A stretch of 64,000 nucleotides of DNA from Achromobacter deleyi (GCF_902859705.1 NZ_CADIJO010000002.1:62001-126000); one strand, 5' to 3'. Counted from the first letter of the stretch, positions 36,893 through 46,462 are shown. Notes: generated by a model from the sequence alone, not told the origin. Numbers and translations are program-made.

Positions 36893-37068
36893 CATCGGAT
36901 GTTGAAACGCAGTCGGTGCGGTGCCAAGGCAAGCGAAACCCGCAAGCCAGACCCCGACAGCGTAGCGAGCGAAACCTTCAGGCCGCTCCCAACATGCCAC
37001 GGTTGTCTCCTCCACCCTCCTCCTTTGGTGGATTTAGCCCGAGATCTTACGATCTCGGGCTTTTTTTT
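36893..37068 (+). ncRNA. Candidate small regulatory RNA with anti-Shine-Dalgarno motifs
   Basis: About 175 nt bounded by a good promoter and a strong terminator, with no usable open frame. Two copies of CTCCTCC lie at 37007-37013 and 37017-37023. The second is in the loop of a small hairpin (CCACC, 37012-37016, with GGTGG, 37027-37031). CTCCTCC is complementary to a Shine-Dalgarno GGAGGAG, a feature of several trans-acting small RNAs in proteobacteria, including the cuckoo type. I do not recognise it as 6S RNA, tmRNA, RNase P RNA or GcvB. It might also be the leader of the downstream glycan genes, ended by attenuation, but its terminator is complete and constitutive in appearance. Confidence 0.65.
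37036..37068 (+). terminator. Intrinsic terminator of the candidate small RNA
   Basis: Perfect 11-bp stem AGCCCGAGATC (37036-37046) with GATCTCGGGCT (37051-37061), TTAC loop, then an unbroken run of eight T. Very strong. Confidence 0.93.
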
Positions 37069-37209
37069 ATCCTGAAATAATGTGTCCCTATTTATCGGGG
37101 ATACTGTGCGGATTGCTGACCCGAGGGTGGGGGCCGCCCGGGTCGGTTTCCCTGTGAAGATATTGGCGTTTTCCCTTGCAGATTTCGCGTGCGCCCAGAC
37201 GGAAAGCTC

Positions 37210-37215
37210 TACAAT
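37210..37215 (+). promoter_or_regulatory. Possible -10 box (TACAAT) of the glycan cluster
   Basis: TACAAT ends 6 bp before the ATG of a short open frame at 37222, so transcription could begin at or next to that codon. No good -35 box is seen. A dyad GACCCG/CGGGTC (37118-37123 and 37139-37144) lies upstream. Confidence 0.35.
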
Positions 37216-37221
37216 TAATCC

Positions 37222-37359
37222 ATGAAATCCGTATTTCCGCGGGTGTTACGTTCTGTCCCGGTGCATTGCACTTCCTTATTCCTCCCATATATGGGCGTTA
37301 CACCTGCCGCCGATAATGGCGGGCCTGTCTCGATAGACCAACCAAAGGTGACCTTGTGA
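37222..37359 (+). CDS. Possible 45-codon leader ORF overlapping the next start
   Basis: An open frame of 45 codons, too short to be called by length alone, starting MKSVFPRVLRS and ending QPKVTL. Its TGA stop overlaps the GTG start of the polyprenyl-phosphate transferase (GTGA), the arrangement of translationally coupled genes. A TACAAT lies just before the ATG, so the message could be leaderless. No ribosome site precedes it, the sequence matches nothing I know, and the downstream GTG has its own AAGGTGA. It could equally be chance. Low confidence. Confidence 0.25.
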   Translation: MKSVFPRVLRSVPVHCTSLFLPYMGVTPAADNGGPVSIDQPKVTL

Positions 37360-38459
37360 CCTGGCTGTACATATGCGTGGTCGCGTTCATGGTGGGCGGA
37401 ATCATCGTGGCGTCGGAGCGCTGGCATGGCGCCTTCACCGGCGACACCGACCTCAACAAACCGCAAGCGAACCACTCGCGCGCCACGCCCCGCGTCGGCG
37501 GCCTGGCCGTGCTGGCCGGCACGCTCCTGGGCCTGTTGGTGCTCGGGCCCGACAATATGACCCTGACGTGGTTGTGGCCGGCCCTGTTCGTGTCGGCGCT
37601 GCCCGTGTTCGTGGCGGGCCTGCTCGAAGACATCACCAAGGATATCGGCGCCAGCAAGCGTCTGCTGGCGGCTTTCCTGTCTGCTGCCATTGCCTGGTGG
37701 CTGCTGGGCGGCGTCAGCCGCGTCGGCATGGCCCCGGTCGACTACGTCCTGTCGTATTGGCCTGTTTCCCTGCTGTTCACCATGTTCGCTGTGGGCGGCT
37801 GTACCCATGCCCTGAACATCGTCGACGGCATGAATGGCCTGGCCGGCATGGTGGCTACGCTGATGGCCGTGTCCATCAGCCTTGTCGCGCTGCAGGTCGG
37901 CGATGTGCCGATCTTCCTGATTGCCGCGGCGCTGGCGTCGGCCACGCTGGGCTTCCTGGTCTGGAATTTCCCGTTCGGCCGCGTCTTCCTGGGCGACGGC
38001 GGGGCGTATTTCCTGGGTTTCATGCTGGCCGAACTGGCCGTGCTGCTGGTGGTGCGCAACCCCTCGGTGTCGCCGTTCTACGCGCTGGCCGTGCTGTTCT
38101 ACCCCGTCTTCGAAACCGGCTTTTCCATCTGGCGCCGCCGCTTCAAGCGTGGCGTGCCGGTGGACCAGCCCGATGCCTTGCACCTGCACCAACTGGTGTT
38201 CCGCCGCCTGGTCCGCGTGACCTTCAGTCGCGGCCGCCGCCATGCGGTGCCGGCGTTGTGCAACGCCCTGGCGTCGCCGTACATGTGGGTGCTGGCCCTG
38301 ATCGGCCTGGTGCCCGCCACCATCTGGTGGGACAACGCCTGGGCGCTTGGCGCCAGCCTGGTGGTGTTCGCCAGCGTCTATATCTGGCTGTACGCGCGGC
38401 TGGTGTCCTGGCGCCGTCCGGGGTGGCTGTTGCTGCCTTCCGTCTTGCGGGCCGATTAA
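37356..38459 (+). CDS. MraY/WecA-family polyprenyl-phosphate sugar-1-phosphate transferase
   Basis: Starts glycan assembly by moving a sugar-1-phosphate from a UDP-sugar to undecaprenyl phosphate at the inner membrane. The 367-residue protein has about ten membrane helices. Family motifs are NIVDGMNGLAG, FLGDGGAYFLGF and the HLHQLVFRR His motif in the last cytosolic loop. The Mg-binding DDxxD region reads LLEDITKDIG, with the first Asp replaced by Glu, as in other WbpL-like enzymes. GTG start with AAGGTGA upstream. First gene of the surface-glycan cluster; the sugar is not predictable but GlcNAc, FucNAc or QuiNAc types are usual. Confidence 0.9.
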   Translation: MTWLYICVVAFMVGGIIVASERWHGAFTGDTDLNKPQANHSRATPRVGGLAVLAGTLLGLLVLGPDNMTLTWLWPALFVSALPVFVAGLLEDITKDIGASKRLLAAFLSAAIAWWLLGGVSRVGMAPVDYVLSYWPVSLLFTMFAVGGCTHALNIVDGMNGLAGMVATLMAVSISLVALQVGDVPIFLIAAALASATLGFLVWNFPFGRVFLGDGGAYFLGFMLAELAVLLVVRNPSVSPFYALAVLFYPVFETGFSIWRRRFKRGVPVDQPDALHLHQLVFRRLVRVTFSRGRRHAVPALCNALASPYMWVLALIGLVPATIWWDNAWALGASLVVFASVYIWLYARLVSWRRPGWLLLPSVLRAD

Positions 38460-38469
38460 GTCTTGGGTG

Positions 38470-38490
38470 CCCCGGCGATATCCGCCGGGG
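38470..38490 (+). terminator. GC-rich hairpin after the transferase gene
   Basis: CCCCGGCG (38470-38477) pairs with CGCCGGGG (38483-38490) around a 5-base loop, 10 bp after the stop. No T tract follows, so it may reduce rather than end transcription; the AT-rich TATTTAAAAT at 38515-38524 beyond it could restart it. Confidence 0.35.
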
Positions 38491-38556
38491 GCCCGGTTAT
38501 CCATCACCCCGACCATATTTAAAATGCCGTAATCGTTTTACGGTGAAGGGAGAGTT

Positions 38557-39834
38557 ATGTTGCGTATTCAGGATGTGAAACTCGCGGTTGTCGGCCTGGG
38601 TTATGTCGGCCTGCCGCTGGCGGTCGAGTTCGGCAAGAAGCGCTCGGTCATCGGCTTCGATATCAACACCCGCCGGATCGACGCCCTGAAGGCGGGTCAC
38701 GACCACACGCTGGAAGTCAGCGATGCCGAGCTGGCCGAAGCCAGCCACCTGAGCTACACCGCCGACCGCGCCGAGCTGGGCCAGGCCAACGTGTTCATCG
38801 TCACCGTGCCCACGCCGATCGACGAATACAAGCAGCCCGACCTGACCCCGCTGGTGAAGGCCAGCGAAACCATCGGCGCCGTGCTCAAGCGCGGCGACAT
38901 CGTCATCTACGAATCCACCGTCTACCCCGGCGCCACCGAGGAAGACTGCGTGCCGGTGCTGGAACGCGTGTCGGGCCTGAAGTTCAACGTCGACTTCTAC
39001 GCCGGCTACAGCCCCGAGCGCATCAACCCGGGCGACAAGGAACACCGCGTCAGCACCATCAAGAAGGTCACCTCGGGCTCGACGCCGGAAGTCGCCGAAC
39101 TGGTGGACCAGCTGTACAAGCAGATCATCACCGCCGGCACGCACAAGGCGTCCAGCATCCGCGTGGCCGAAGCCGCCAAGGTGATCGAGAACACGCAGCG
39201 CGACGTCAACATCGCGCTGATCAACGAACTGGCCCTGATCTTCAACAAGATGGGCATCGATACCGAAGCCGTGCTGCAAGCCGCCGGCACCAAATGGAAC
39301 TTCCTGCCGTTCCGTCCGGGCCTGGTGGGCGGCCACTGCATCGGCGTGGACCCGTACTACCTGACGCACAAGGCGCAGTCCATCGGCTACCACCCCGAGA
39401 TCATCCTGGCGGGCCGCCGCCTGAACGATTCGATGGGCGGCTACGTGGTGTCGCAACTGGTCAAGTCCATGACCAAGCGCCGCATCCACGTGCAAGGCGC
39501 ACGCGTGCTGGTGATGGGCCTGACCTTCAAGGAAAACTGCCCCGACCTGCGCAACACGCGCATCGTGGACATCGTCAAGGAACTGGGCGACTACAACGTC
39601 GATGTGGATGTGTACGACCCGTGGGTCGAACCCGAAGAGGCGGTGCACGAATACGGCATCACGCCGGTTGCCAAGCCTGAAGAGGGCAAGTACGACGCCG
39701 TGATCCTGGCAGTGGCGCACAACCAGTTCAAGGCCATGGGCGCCGAAGGCATCCGCAAACTGGGCAAGGCCGAGCACATCCTGTACGACCTGAAGTACGT
39801 GCTGTCGCCCGCCGAATCCGATCTGCGTCTGTAA
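38557..39834 (+). CDS. tviB: UDP-N-acetyl-D-glucosamine 6-dehydrogenase (TviB/WbpA type)
   Basis: Oxidises UDP-GlcNAc to UDP-GlcNAcA with two NAD. The 425-residue protein has the NAD motif [16 protein letters not shown], the signature [16 protein letters not shown] and the catalytic Cys at about C261 in [13 protein letters not shown]. The sequence is of the TviB/WbpA subgroup rather than UDP-glucose dehydrogenase. GGAGAG precedes the ATG. The epimerase gene follows 12 bp later, the standard pair of Vi-antigen and O6-type pathways. Confidence 0.93.
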   Translation: MLRIQDVKLAVVGLGYVGLPLAVEFGKKRSVIGFDINTRRIDALKAGHDHTLEVSDAELAEASHLSYTADRAELGQANVFIVTVPTPIDEYKQPDLTPLVKASETIGAVLKRGDIVIYESTVYPGATEEDCVPVLERVSGLKFNVDFYAGYSPERINPGDKEHRVSTIKKVTSGSTPEVAELVDQLYKQIITAGTHKASSIRVAEAAKVIENTQRDVNIALINELALIFNKMGIDTEAVLQAAGTKWNFLPFRPGLVGGHCIGVDPYYLTHKAQSIGYHPEIILAGRRLNDSMGGYVVSQLVKSMTKRRIHVQGARVLVMGLTFKENCPDLRNTRIVDIVKELGDYNVDVDVYDPWVEPEEAVHEYGITPVAKPEEGKYDAVILAVAHNQFKAMGAEGIRKLGKAEHILYDLKYVLSPAESDLRL

Positions 39835-39846
39835 GGGGAAACGGCC

Positions 39847-40872
39847 ATGACGACCCGCTACGAAACCGTTACCCGTGAACTCTCCGCCGCGCCGCGCAAG
39901 TGGCTGGTGACCGGCTGCGCCGGCTTCATCGGCTCGAACCTGCTGGAAACGCTGCTCAAGCTGGGCCAGACCGTGGTCGGCCTGGACAACTTCGCCACCG
40001 GCCACCAGCGCAACCTGGACGAGGTGCGAGGCGCCGTGACGCCCGAGCAATGGAGCCGCTTCAGCTTCATCGAAGGCGACATCCGCGACCTGGAAGCCTG
40101 CCGCCGCGCCACCGCGGGCGTGGACTTCGTGCTGCACCAGGCGGCCCTGGGTTCGGTGCCGCGTTCGCTGAAAGACCCGATCACCACCAACGAGGTGAAT
40201 ATCGGCGGCTTCCTGAACATGCTGGTCGCCGCACGCGATGCCGAAGTGAAGTCCTTCGTCTACGCGGCTTCCAGCTCCACCTACGGCGACCACCCGGCGC
40301 TGCCCAAGGTCGAAGAGAACATCGGCAATCCGCTGTCGCCATACGCGGTCACCAAGTACGTCAACGAACTGTACGCCAGCGTGTTTGCGCGCTCGTATGG
40401 CTTCGAGACGGTGGGGCTGCGCTACTTCAACGTGTTCGGCAAGCGCCAGGACCCGGACGGCGCCTACGCCGCCGTGATCCCGAAATGGACCGCCGCCATG
40501 ATCAAGGGCGACGCCGTCACCATCAACGGCGACGGCGAGACCAGCCGCGACTTCTGCTTCGTGGACAACGCCGTGCAGGCCAACATCCTGGCCGCCATGG
40601 CGCCGCCCGAGGCGCGCAACCAGGTCTACAACGTGGCCGTCAGCGGCCGCAGCACCCTGAACGACCTGTTCGGGTTCCTGGTGCAGGCGCTGGGCAAGCA
40701 AGACGTCGCCTATGGCAAGAAGCCGGTCTATGGCGACTTCCGCGCAGGCGACGTGCGCCATTCGCAGGCCGACGTCAGCAAGGGCAGCCGATTGCTGGGT
40801 TACCAGCCCACGCACACCGTGCTGCAGGGCCTGGAAGTGGCAATGCCCTGGTACACGCAATTCCTGCGTTGA
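39847..40872 (+). CDS. tviC: UDP-N-acetylhexosamine(uronate) 4-epimerase (TviC/WbpP type)
   Basis: A short-chain epimerase of 341 residues that should interconvert UDP-GlcNAcA and UDP-GalNAcA (or UDP-GlcNAc/GalNAc). It has the NAD motif [14 protein letters not shown], the catalytic [11 protein letters not shown]er/Thr and the [14 protein letters not shown]yr-Lys pair, and [16 protein letters not shown], all typical of WbpP/TviC. The following flippase gene begins 1 bp after its stop. Together with tviB it points to a galactosaminuronic acid in the final glycan. Confidence 0.92.
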   Translation: MTTRYETVTRELSAAPRKWLVTGCAGFIGSNLLETLLKLGQTVVGLDNFATGHQRNLDEVRGAVTPEQWSRFSFIEGDIRDLEACRRATAGVDFVLHQAALGSVPRSLKDPITTNEVNIGGFLNMLVAARDAEVKSFVYAASSSTYGDHPALPKVEENIGNPLSPYAVTKYVNELYASVFARSYGFETVGLRYFNVFGKRQDPDGAYAAVIPKWTAAMIKGDAVTINGDGETSRDFCFVDNAVQANILAAMAPPEARNQVYNVAVSGRSTLNDLFGFLVQALGKQDVAYGKKPVYGDFRAGDVRHSQADVSKGSRLLGYQPTHTVLQGLEVAMPWYTQFLR

Positions 40873-40873
40873 T

Positions 40874-42223
40874 TTGAAAGCACTCATCCGAAAACTCGGC
40901 ACCATCCACCCGGACCACCAGCGCATCTTCAAAGGCGCGTTCCGGGTGGCGGTGTTCCTGCTGCTGGGCAAGGCCGCCGGCGCCATCAAGGAGATGGCGG
41001 TGGCGTACCGCTACGGCGTCAGCGACGCCGTCGACGCCTACCAATTCACGATGACCATGGCCACCTGGCTGCCGGTCACGATCGTGGGCGTGCTGTCGGT
41101 GGTGCTGATTCCGGTGCTGGTGCGCCTGCGCCGCGCCGAGGACGCCGAACGGGAACAATTCATCCGGGAACTGCAGGGCTGGGTAGCGGCCGCCGGCATC
41201 GCGCTGGCGCTCCTGACCTGGTTCGCCTGGCCGCATGTGCTGAGCAGCCTGGGGCAGGGCCTGTCCGCGCGCGTCGGCGGCATGACCGGCGACCTGCTGG
41301 TGGCCTTTGCGCCGGTTTCGGCCCTGTTGCTGGTGGCCGGCATCAGCGCCGCGCGGTTGCGGTCGCACGAACGCCACGTCAATACCTTGCTGGACAGTGT
41401 GCCCGCGGTCGCCACGTTGGCGTGGGTGATGCTGGCGGCCAGCGCCGACGGCGTCGGCCCGCTGCTGTGGGGCACGCTGGTGGGCTACGCGATCCAGACT
41501 GTGTGGCTGGCCTGGCTGGCCGCGCGCGCCGACGGCGGCTTCTGGGGTTCGCCCCGGTTGACGTGGCAGTCGCCGCACTGGCCCGAACTGATGAGCGCCG
41601 CGGGCGTGATGCTGATCGGCCAGGTGGCCATGAGTTTTGTCGGCCCGCTGGACCAATACGCAGCCGCCAACCTGGGCGCCAATGCCAACGCCACCCTGGG
41701 CTACGCCAGCCGATTGCTTTCGCTGGTGCTCGGTATCGGCGCGGTATCGGTGGGCCGCGCGGCCTTGCCGGTGCTGGCCGATGTGCAGGCGCGGGGCGAT
41801 ACGGCGCGTGCGCGTGCCATGGCGCTGAAATGGTCGATGCTGATGGTGCTGGCTGGCGCTGCCGCCGTGGCCGTGGGTTGGCTGCTGGCGCCGTGGGGCG
41901 TGTCGGTGCTGTTCCAGCGCGGCGCCTTCACCGCCGAGAATACCGAGGCCGTGGCGCACGTGCTGCGCTGGGGCCTGTTGCAATTGCCGTTCTATTTCGG
42001 CGTGCTGATCCTGGTGCAGCTGCTGGCCAGCCAGAACCGCTATCGCATCATGTCCGCCATCGCGGTGGGCAATTTTGCACTGAAGGCGGGGCTGAACGTG
42101 GTGCTGGCGCCCAAGATGGGCGCGGCCGGCATCATGCTGGCGACCAGCCTGATGTACCTGCTTTCCTATGCCTGCTACCTGGTGGTGGCCCTGCGCCGCG
42201 CTGAACCCCAAGAGGCCGACTGA
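40874..42223 (+). CDS. MurJ/MVF-family lipid-linked glycan flippase
   Basis: A polytopic membrane protein of 449 residues with about 12-14 helices, of the MurJ (MviN) branch of the MOP superfamily. The early GKAAGAIKEMAVAYRYGVSDAVDAY segment and the LFQRGAFTAENTEAV motif before a late helix are family hallmarks. It is shorter than E. coli MurJ and lies inside a glycan cluster, so it more likely flips a lipid-linked saccharide (a Wzx role) than lipid II. The start is uncertain: the frame gives TTG at 40874, 1 bp after tviC, with no ribosome site, suggesting coupling. The longer open frame upstream is a shadow of tviC. Confidence 0.82.
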   Translation: MKALIRKLGTIHPDHQRIFKGAFRVAVFLLLGKAAGAIKEMAVAYRYGVSDAVDAYQFTMTMATWLPVTIVGVLSVVLIPVLVRLRRAEDAEREQFIRELQGWVAAAGIALALLTWFAWPHVLSSLGQGLSARVGGMTGDLLVAFAPVSALLLVAGISAARLRSHERHVNTLLDSVPAVATLAWVMLAASADGVGPLLWGTLVGYAIQTVWLAWLAARADGGFWGSPRLTWQSPHWPELMSAAGVMLIGQVAMSFVGPLDQYAAANLGANANATLGYASRLLSLVLGIGAVSVGRAALPVLADVQARGDTARARAMALKWSMLMVLAGAAAVAVGWLLAPWGVSVLFQRGAFTAENTEAVAHVLRWGLLQLPFYFGVLILVQLLASQNRYRIMSAIAVGNFALKAGLNVVLAPKMGAAGIMLATSLMYLLSYACYLVVALRRAEPQEAD

Positions 42224-43366
42224 ATGCCCGTAGCCGACTCCGCCCGCGCGCAACGCGTGCTGCTGTTCATCCATTCGCTGCACGGCGGCGGCGCCGAACG
42301 CGTGGCCGCCGACCTGAGCGCGCATTGGGCTGACATGGGCCGCGAGGTGATGGTGGTGACGCAGGCCGGCACCGAAGGCGACGTCTACACCCTGCATCCC
42401 AAGGTGCGCCGCGAAGTGCTGCACACGGCGGGCGAGGGCGGCGGCTTGCGCGGCATCCTGAGCAATGTGCAGCGGGTGCGCGCGCTGCGCCGCGTGATCA
42501 AGGCGTTTCGCCCCGATATCGTGCTGGGCATGATGACGACGGCGTCGGTCCTGTCCGTGCTGGCCTCGACCGGGTTGTCCACGCGGGTCATCGCCACCGA
42601 ACACACCCATCCGCCGTCGCAGGCCATGTCCGGTTTCTGGCAGCGCCTGCGCCGGTTTACGTACCCGCGCGCCGCGCGGGTCGTGGCCCTGACGCGCGGC
42701 ACCGCCGACTGGCTGGCGCAGCACGTGCCGGGGTCGCGGCTGGCCGTCATCCCCAATCCGGTGCATTGGCCCCTGCCCAAGGGCGAGCCGATGCTCCCGC
42801 CACGGTCGGGCGATGGCCGCAAGCGCCTGTTGGCCGTGGGCCGGCTGCATGCGGACAAGGGCTTTGACCTGCTGGTGCAGGCCTATGCCCGGTTGGCGCC
42901 GTCGCATCCGGACTGGGATCTGGTTATCCTGGGCGAAGGCGACGAGCGGCGCGCGCTGGAAGCGCAAGTGCAAGGCGCCGGCCTGCAAGACCGCGTCAGC
43001 TTGCCCGGGCGGGCTGGCAACGTGGGCGACTGGTATCAAAGCGCCGATCTGTATGTGCTGACCTCGCGTTTCGAGGGGCTGTCCAACACGCTGCTCGAAT
43101 CCATGGCCAGCGGCCTGGCCGCGGTGGCGTTCGATTGCGACACCGGCCCGCGCGAGATCGTGCGCGAAGGCGTGGACGGCGTGCTGGTGCGGCCCAATGG
43201 CGATGTGGATGCGCTCTGCCGCGCGCTGGATGCGGTCATGACCGACGAGGCGGGCCGCCAGCGCATGGCCCAGGCGGCCACGGCCGTGCGCGAGCGGTTT
43301 TCGGCCGAGCGGGTGCTGGGCCTATGGGAAGAACTTTTTGACGGCGTGCGTGGATCGGGCCGATAG
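42224..43366 (+). CDS. Glycosyltransferase family 4, first of four
   Basis: A cytosolic GT-B retaining glycosyltransferase, 380 aa. It shows the N-terminal SLHGGGAERVAADL loop, the donor-domain start LLAVGRLHADKGFDLLV, and the EX7E motif in FEGLSNTLLESMASG. Donor and acceptor sugars are not predictable. The ATG follows the flippase stop without any gap. It resembles the protein at 45347, which suggests an ancestral duplication in this cluster. Confidence 0.9.
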   Translation: MPVADSARAQRVLLFIHSLHGGGAERVAADLSAHWADMGREVMVVTQAGTEGDVYTLHPKVRREVLHTAGEGGGLRGILSNVQRVRALRRVIKAFRPDIVLGMMTTASVLSVLASTGLSTRVIATEHTHPPSQAMSGFWQRLRRFTYPRAARVVALTRGTADWLAQHVPGSRLAVIPNPVHWPLPKGEPMLPPRSGDGRKRLLAVGRLHADKGFDLLVQAYARLAPSHPDWDLVILGEGDERRALEAQVQGAGLQDRVSLPGRAGNVGDWYQSADLYVLTSRFEGLSNTLLESMASGLAAVAFDCDTGPREIVREGVDGVLVRPNGDVDALCRALDAVMTDEAGRQRMAQAATAVRERFSAERVLGLWEELFDGVRGSGR

Positions 43367-43411
43367 GCCACGCGCCACGCCGTTGCTGCGGTGACCACGA
43401 GAACCTAGATC

Positions 43412-45343
43412 ATGTGTGGAATTGTCGGAATTTGGGGCCCCCTGGGCGATAAGGCGCAAGTGCTGGCGGAAAGCTGCCGCCGCATCCGCCACCGCGGGCC
43501 GGACAGCAACGGCTTCTGGGAAGACACGGGCGCCGAGCTGGCGCTGGCGCATGTGCGCCTGGCGATCCAGGACCTGACCGAGGCCGGCCACCAGCCGATG
43601 GTGTCCGCCTGCGGCCGCTACGTCATGGTGTTCAACGGCGAGGTCTACAACCACCTGGACATGCGCCAGCAGCTGGAACAGTCCGGCCTGGCGCCGGCCT
43701 GGCGCGGCCACTCGGATACCGAGACGCTGCTGGCGGGCTTTACCGCCCTGGGCATTGAGGCCACCTTGCAGGCGTCGGTGGGCATGTTCGCCATCGCGCT
43801 GTGGGACCGGGCCTCGCGCAAGCTGATGCTGGCGCGCGACCGCATGGGTGAAAAGCCGCTGTACTACGGTTATTCCGGCGCCGAACTGGTGTTCGCCTCC
43901 GAGCTCAAGGGTCTGATGCCGATCCCGGGATTCGGCCGCGACCTGAACCGCAATGCGTTGGCCTCGTTCATGCGGCACAACTACATTCCGGCGCCGCAAT
44001 CCATTTACGAGGGCATCGCCAAGCTGCCGCCGGGCACCTGGATCGAGTTTACCGCCGACGATACCCGCAGCCGCCGCATGCCGGAACCGCGCGTGTACTG
44101 GTCTGCGCGGGAAGCCGCTGACGCCGCGGCGCAATCGCGCTTGTCGTTCGGGTCCGATGCCGAAGCGACCGATGCGCTGGAAGGCGTGCTGTCCAAGGCC
44201 GTGGGCGGCCAGATGCTGTCGGACGTCAGCCTCGGTGCGTTCCTGTCGGGCGGCATCGACTCGTCGACCATCGTGTCGCTGATGCAGGCGCAGAGCTCGC
44301 AGCCGGTGCGCACCTTTGCCATCGGCTTTCACGAAAAGGGCTACGACGAGGCGCAGCACGCCAAAGCCGTGGCCATGCACCTGGGCACCGACCACACCGA
44401 ACTGTATGTCACCGCCGACGATGCGCTGGCCGTGGTGCCGGGGCTGGCCGACATGTATGACGAACCGTTCGCCGATTCGTCGCAGATTCCGACGTCGCTG
44501 GTGACGCGCATGGCGCGCCAGCACGTGACCGTGGCCCTGTCGGGAGACGGCGGCGACGAATTGTTCGGCGGCTATTCGCGCTATTTCCGCGTCAACAACT
44601 GGTGGCAGAAGTTCGAGCGGATTCCTTCGCTGCTGCGCACGCCCGCGGGCGCGCTGCTCAGCGCGTCGACCCATCTGCCGGGCCGGGGCGCCTGGCGCGG
44701 CAAGGTCGGCAAGCTGGGCGAGCTGCTGCGCGCCGATACGCGCGGCGATTTCTATCGCCTGTTCGTGTCGTACTGGTCCGATCCGGCTCGCGTGGTCAAG
44801 GGCGGCGTCGAACCGGTCTCCGAGTTCGCGCAGGCGATGCGCGGTTCGACCTTCGAGTCCATGATGAAGCTGGACACGATCACGTATCTGCCGGACGACA
44901 TCCTGGTCAAGGTGGACCGCGCCGCGATGGCGGTCAGCCTCGAGACGCGCGTGCCGCTGATCGATCACCGGGTCTACGAATTCGCCTGGAGCCTGCCGCA
45001 CCAGTACAAGGTGCGCGGTGCCACCGGCAAGTGGCTGCTGCGCCAGGTGCTGTACCGCCACGTGCCGCAGGCGCTGGTGGACCGCCCCAAGCGCGGCTTT
45101 GCCGTGCCGCTGGCCGCCTGGCTGCGCGGTCCGCTGCGCGATTGGGCCGAGGCCCTGCTGGACCCGGCGCGCCTGCGCCAGGAAGGCTGGTTCGAGCCGG
45201 AACCCATCCTGCGCAAGTGGCGCGAGCATGTGTCCGGCCATCGCAATTGGGATAGCCATCTGTGGGGCGTGCTGATGATGCAGGCCTGGTTGGACCGCTA
45301 CCGCTCAGGCGGTGAGCAAGGAGGAACGTTTGGGAGTCGCTGA
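43412..45343 (+). CDS. asnB: Asparagine synthetase-type glutamine amidotransferase
   Basis: A 643-residue two-domain protein. The N-terminal Ntn glutaminase starts with the catalytic Cys2 (MCGIVGIWG) and has RHRGPDSNGFW and FNGEVYNH. The synthetase domain has the ATP-pyrophosphatase loop FLSGGIDSSTIVSLM and SGDGGDELFGGYSRY. In a polysaccharide cluster such proteins (WbpS type) usually amidate a uronic acid carboxylate rather than aspartate; with TviB/TviC here, amidation of GalNAcA or GlcNAcA is the likely role. True asparagine synthetase activity remains possible. It starts 45 bp after the first glycosyltransferase. Confidence 0.92.
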   Translation: MCGIVGIWGPLGDKAQVLAESCRRIRHRGPDSNGFWEDTGAELALAHVRLAIQDLTEAGHQPMVSACGRYVMVFNGEVYNHLDMRQQLEQSGLAPAWRGHSDTETLLAGFTALGIEATLQASVGMFAIALWDRASRKLMLARDRMGEKPLYYGYSGAELVFASELKGLMPIPGFGRDLNRNALASFMRHNYIPAPQSIYEGIAKLPPGTWIEFTADDTRSRRMPEPRVYWSAREAADAAAQSRLSFGSDAEATDALEGVLSKAVGGQMLSDVSLGAFLSGGIDSSTIVSLMQAQSSQPVRTFAIGFHEKGYDEAQHAKAVAMHLGTDHTELYVTADDALAVVPGLADMYDEPFADSSQIPTSLVTRMARQHVTVALSGDGGDELFGGYSRYFRVNNWWQKFERIPSLLRTPAGALLSASTHLPGRGAWRGKVGKLGELLRADTRGDFYRLFVSYWSDPARVVKGGVEPVSEFAQAMRGSTFESMMKLDTITYLPDDILVKVDRAAMAVSLETRVPLIDHRVYEFAWSLPHQYKVRGATGKWLLRQVLYRHVPQALVDRPKRGFAVPLAAWLRGPLRDWAEALLDPARLRQEGWFEPEPILRKWREHVSGHRNWDSHLWGVLMMQAWLDRYRSGGEQGGTFGSR

Positions 45344-45346
45344 CGA

Positions 45347-46462
45347 ATGAAGATACTGATGCTGGTCAGTTCCATGCACGCCGGGGGCGCCGAGCGCGTG
45401 GCCGCCACGCTGGTCAACGCCTGGGCCGAACGCGGAGACGATGTCACCCTGACGCCGACCTACTCGTCCAAGGGGACCTGCTTCTACCCGTTGTCGGACA
45501 AGGTCAAGCTGGAATGGCTGGCAGACCTGGCGGGCACCCGGGTGTCGGGTCCGTTGGCCGCATTCCGGCGCCTGTTGGCGCTGCGCCGGCATATCCGCGA
45601 CTCCAGGCCGGATGTGGTGGTGTCTTTTCTGACCAACGTCAACGTTGCCGCCATCCTGGCCACGCGCGGGTTGCGCGCGCCGCTGATCGTCTGCGAGCGT
45701 ACCAATCCGGTGGCCGAAACCACCACGGGCACGGTGTGGCGCCGGTTGCGTCGCCTGCTGTATCCGCGCGCCGACATGGTGACGGTGCAGGCGGCCGACA
45801 CGGCCGGCCCGTTCTCGCGCCAGGTGCCGGGCATCAAGCGCCTGGCCGTGATTCCCAACCCCTTGCCCGCGCCGCTGCTGGATGCGCCGCTGGTGACGCA
45901 GACGGATGACGGTTCACCGCGCACGCTCCTGGCGATGGGGCGCCTGGTGACCGACAAGCAGTTCGATCTGTTGATCGATGTGTTCGCGCAGCTGGCGCCG
46001 GATTTCCCCGACTGGAACCTGCGCATCTGGGGCGAAGGCCCCGAGCGCGGCGCGCTCGAGCAGCAGGTGGCGCAACTGGGCCTGCAATCGCGCGTCGAAC
46101 TGCCGGGCCGTACCGAAACGCCCTGGGACGAACTGGCTCGTGGCCAGGCCTTCGTGCTGAGTTCGCTGGTGGAAGGCTTTCCCAATGTGTTGCTGGAATC
46201 CATGGCGCTGGGCCTGCCCTGCGCCGCATTCGATTGCCCCAGCGGCCCGCGCGAAATGACCCGCGACGGCCAGGACGCCCTGCTGGTGCCTGCCGGCGAC
46301 CGCGACGCGCTTCGCGAGGCGCTGCGGCGCCTGCTGAGCGATCCGGCGCTGCGCCAGCAGATGGGCGTGCGCGCCGCAGCCGCCGTGCGCCAGCGCTACG
46401 CGCTGGCCAGCGTGCTGTCGGAATGGGATGAGTTGTTCGAAGCTGTAAGGGAAGGGCGATGA
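45347..46462 (+). CDS. Glycosyltransferase family 4, second of four
   Basis: A 371-residue GT-B enzyme: SSMHAGGAERVAATLVNAW, donor-domain start LLAMGRLVTDKQFDLLI, and EX7E motif VEGFPNVLLESMALG followed by PSGPREM. It closely parallels the protein at 42224. It begins 3 bp after the amidotransferase stop, and its own stop overlaps the next start (ATGA). Confidence 0.9.
   Translation: MKILMLVSSMHAGGAERVAATLVNAWAERGDDVTLTPTYSSKGTCFYPLSDKVKLEWLADLAGTRVSGPLAAFRRLLALRRHIRDSRPDVVVSFLTNVNVAAILATRGLRAPLIVCERTNPVAETTTGTVWRRLRRLLYPRADMVTVQAADTAGPFSRQVPGIKRLAVIPNPLPAPLLDAPLVTQTDDGSPRTLLAMGRLVTDKQFDLLIDVFAQLAPDFPDWNLRIWGEGPERGALEQQVAQLGLQSRVELPGRTETPWDELARGQAFVLSSLVEGFPNVLLESMALGLPCAAFDCPSGPREMTRDGQDALLVPAGDRDALREALRRLLSDPALRQQMGVRAAAAVRQRYALASVLSEWDELFEAVREGR

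Noticed and set aside
36591..37221. 6S RNA, tmRNA or GcvB in the gap after coq7
   Set aside because: The long double-stranded rod of 6S RNA, the tRNA-like ends of tmRNA and the GU-rich region of GcvB are all missing; the transcript is therefore left as an unnamed candidate.
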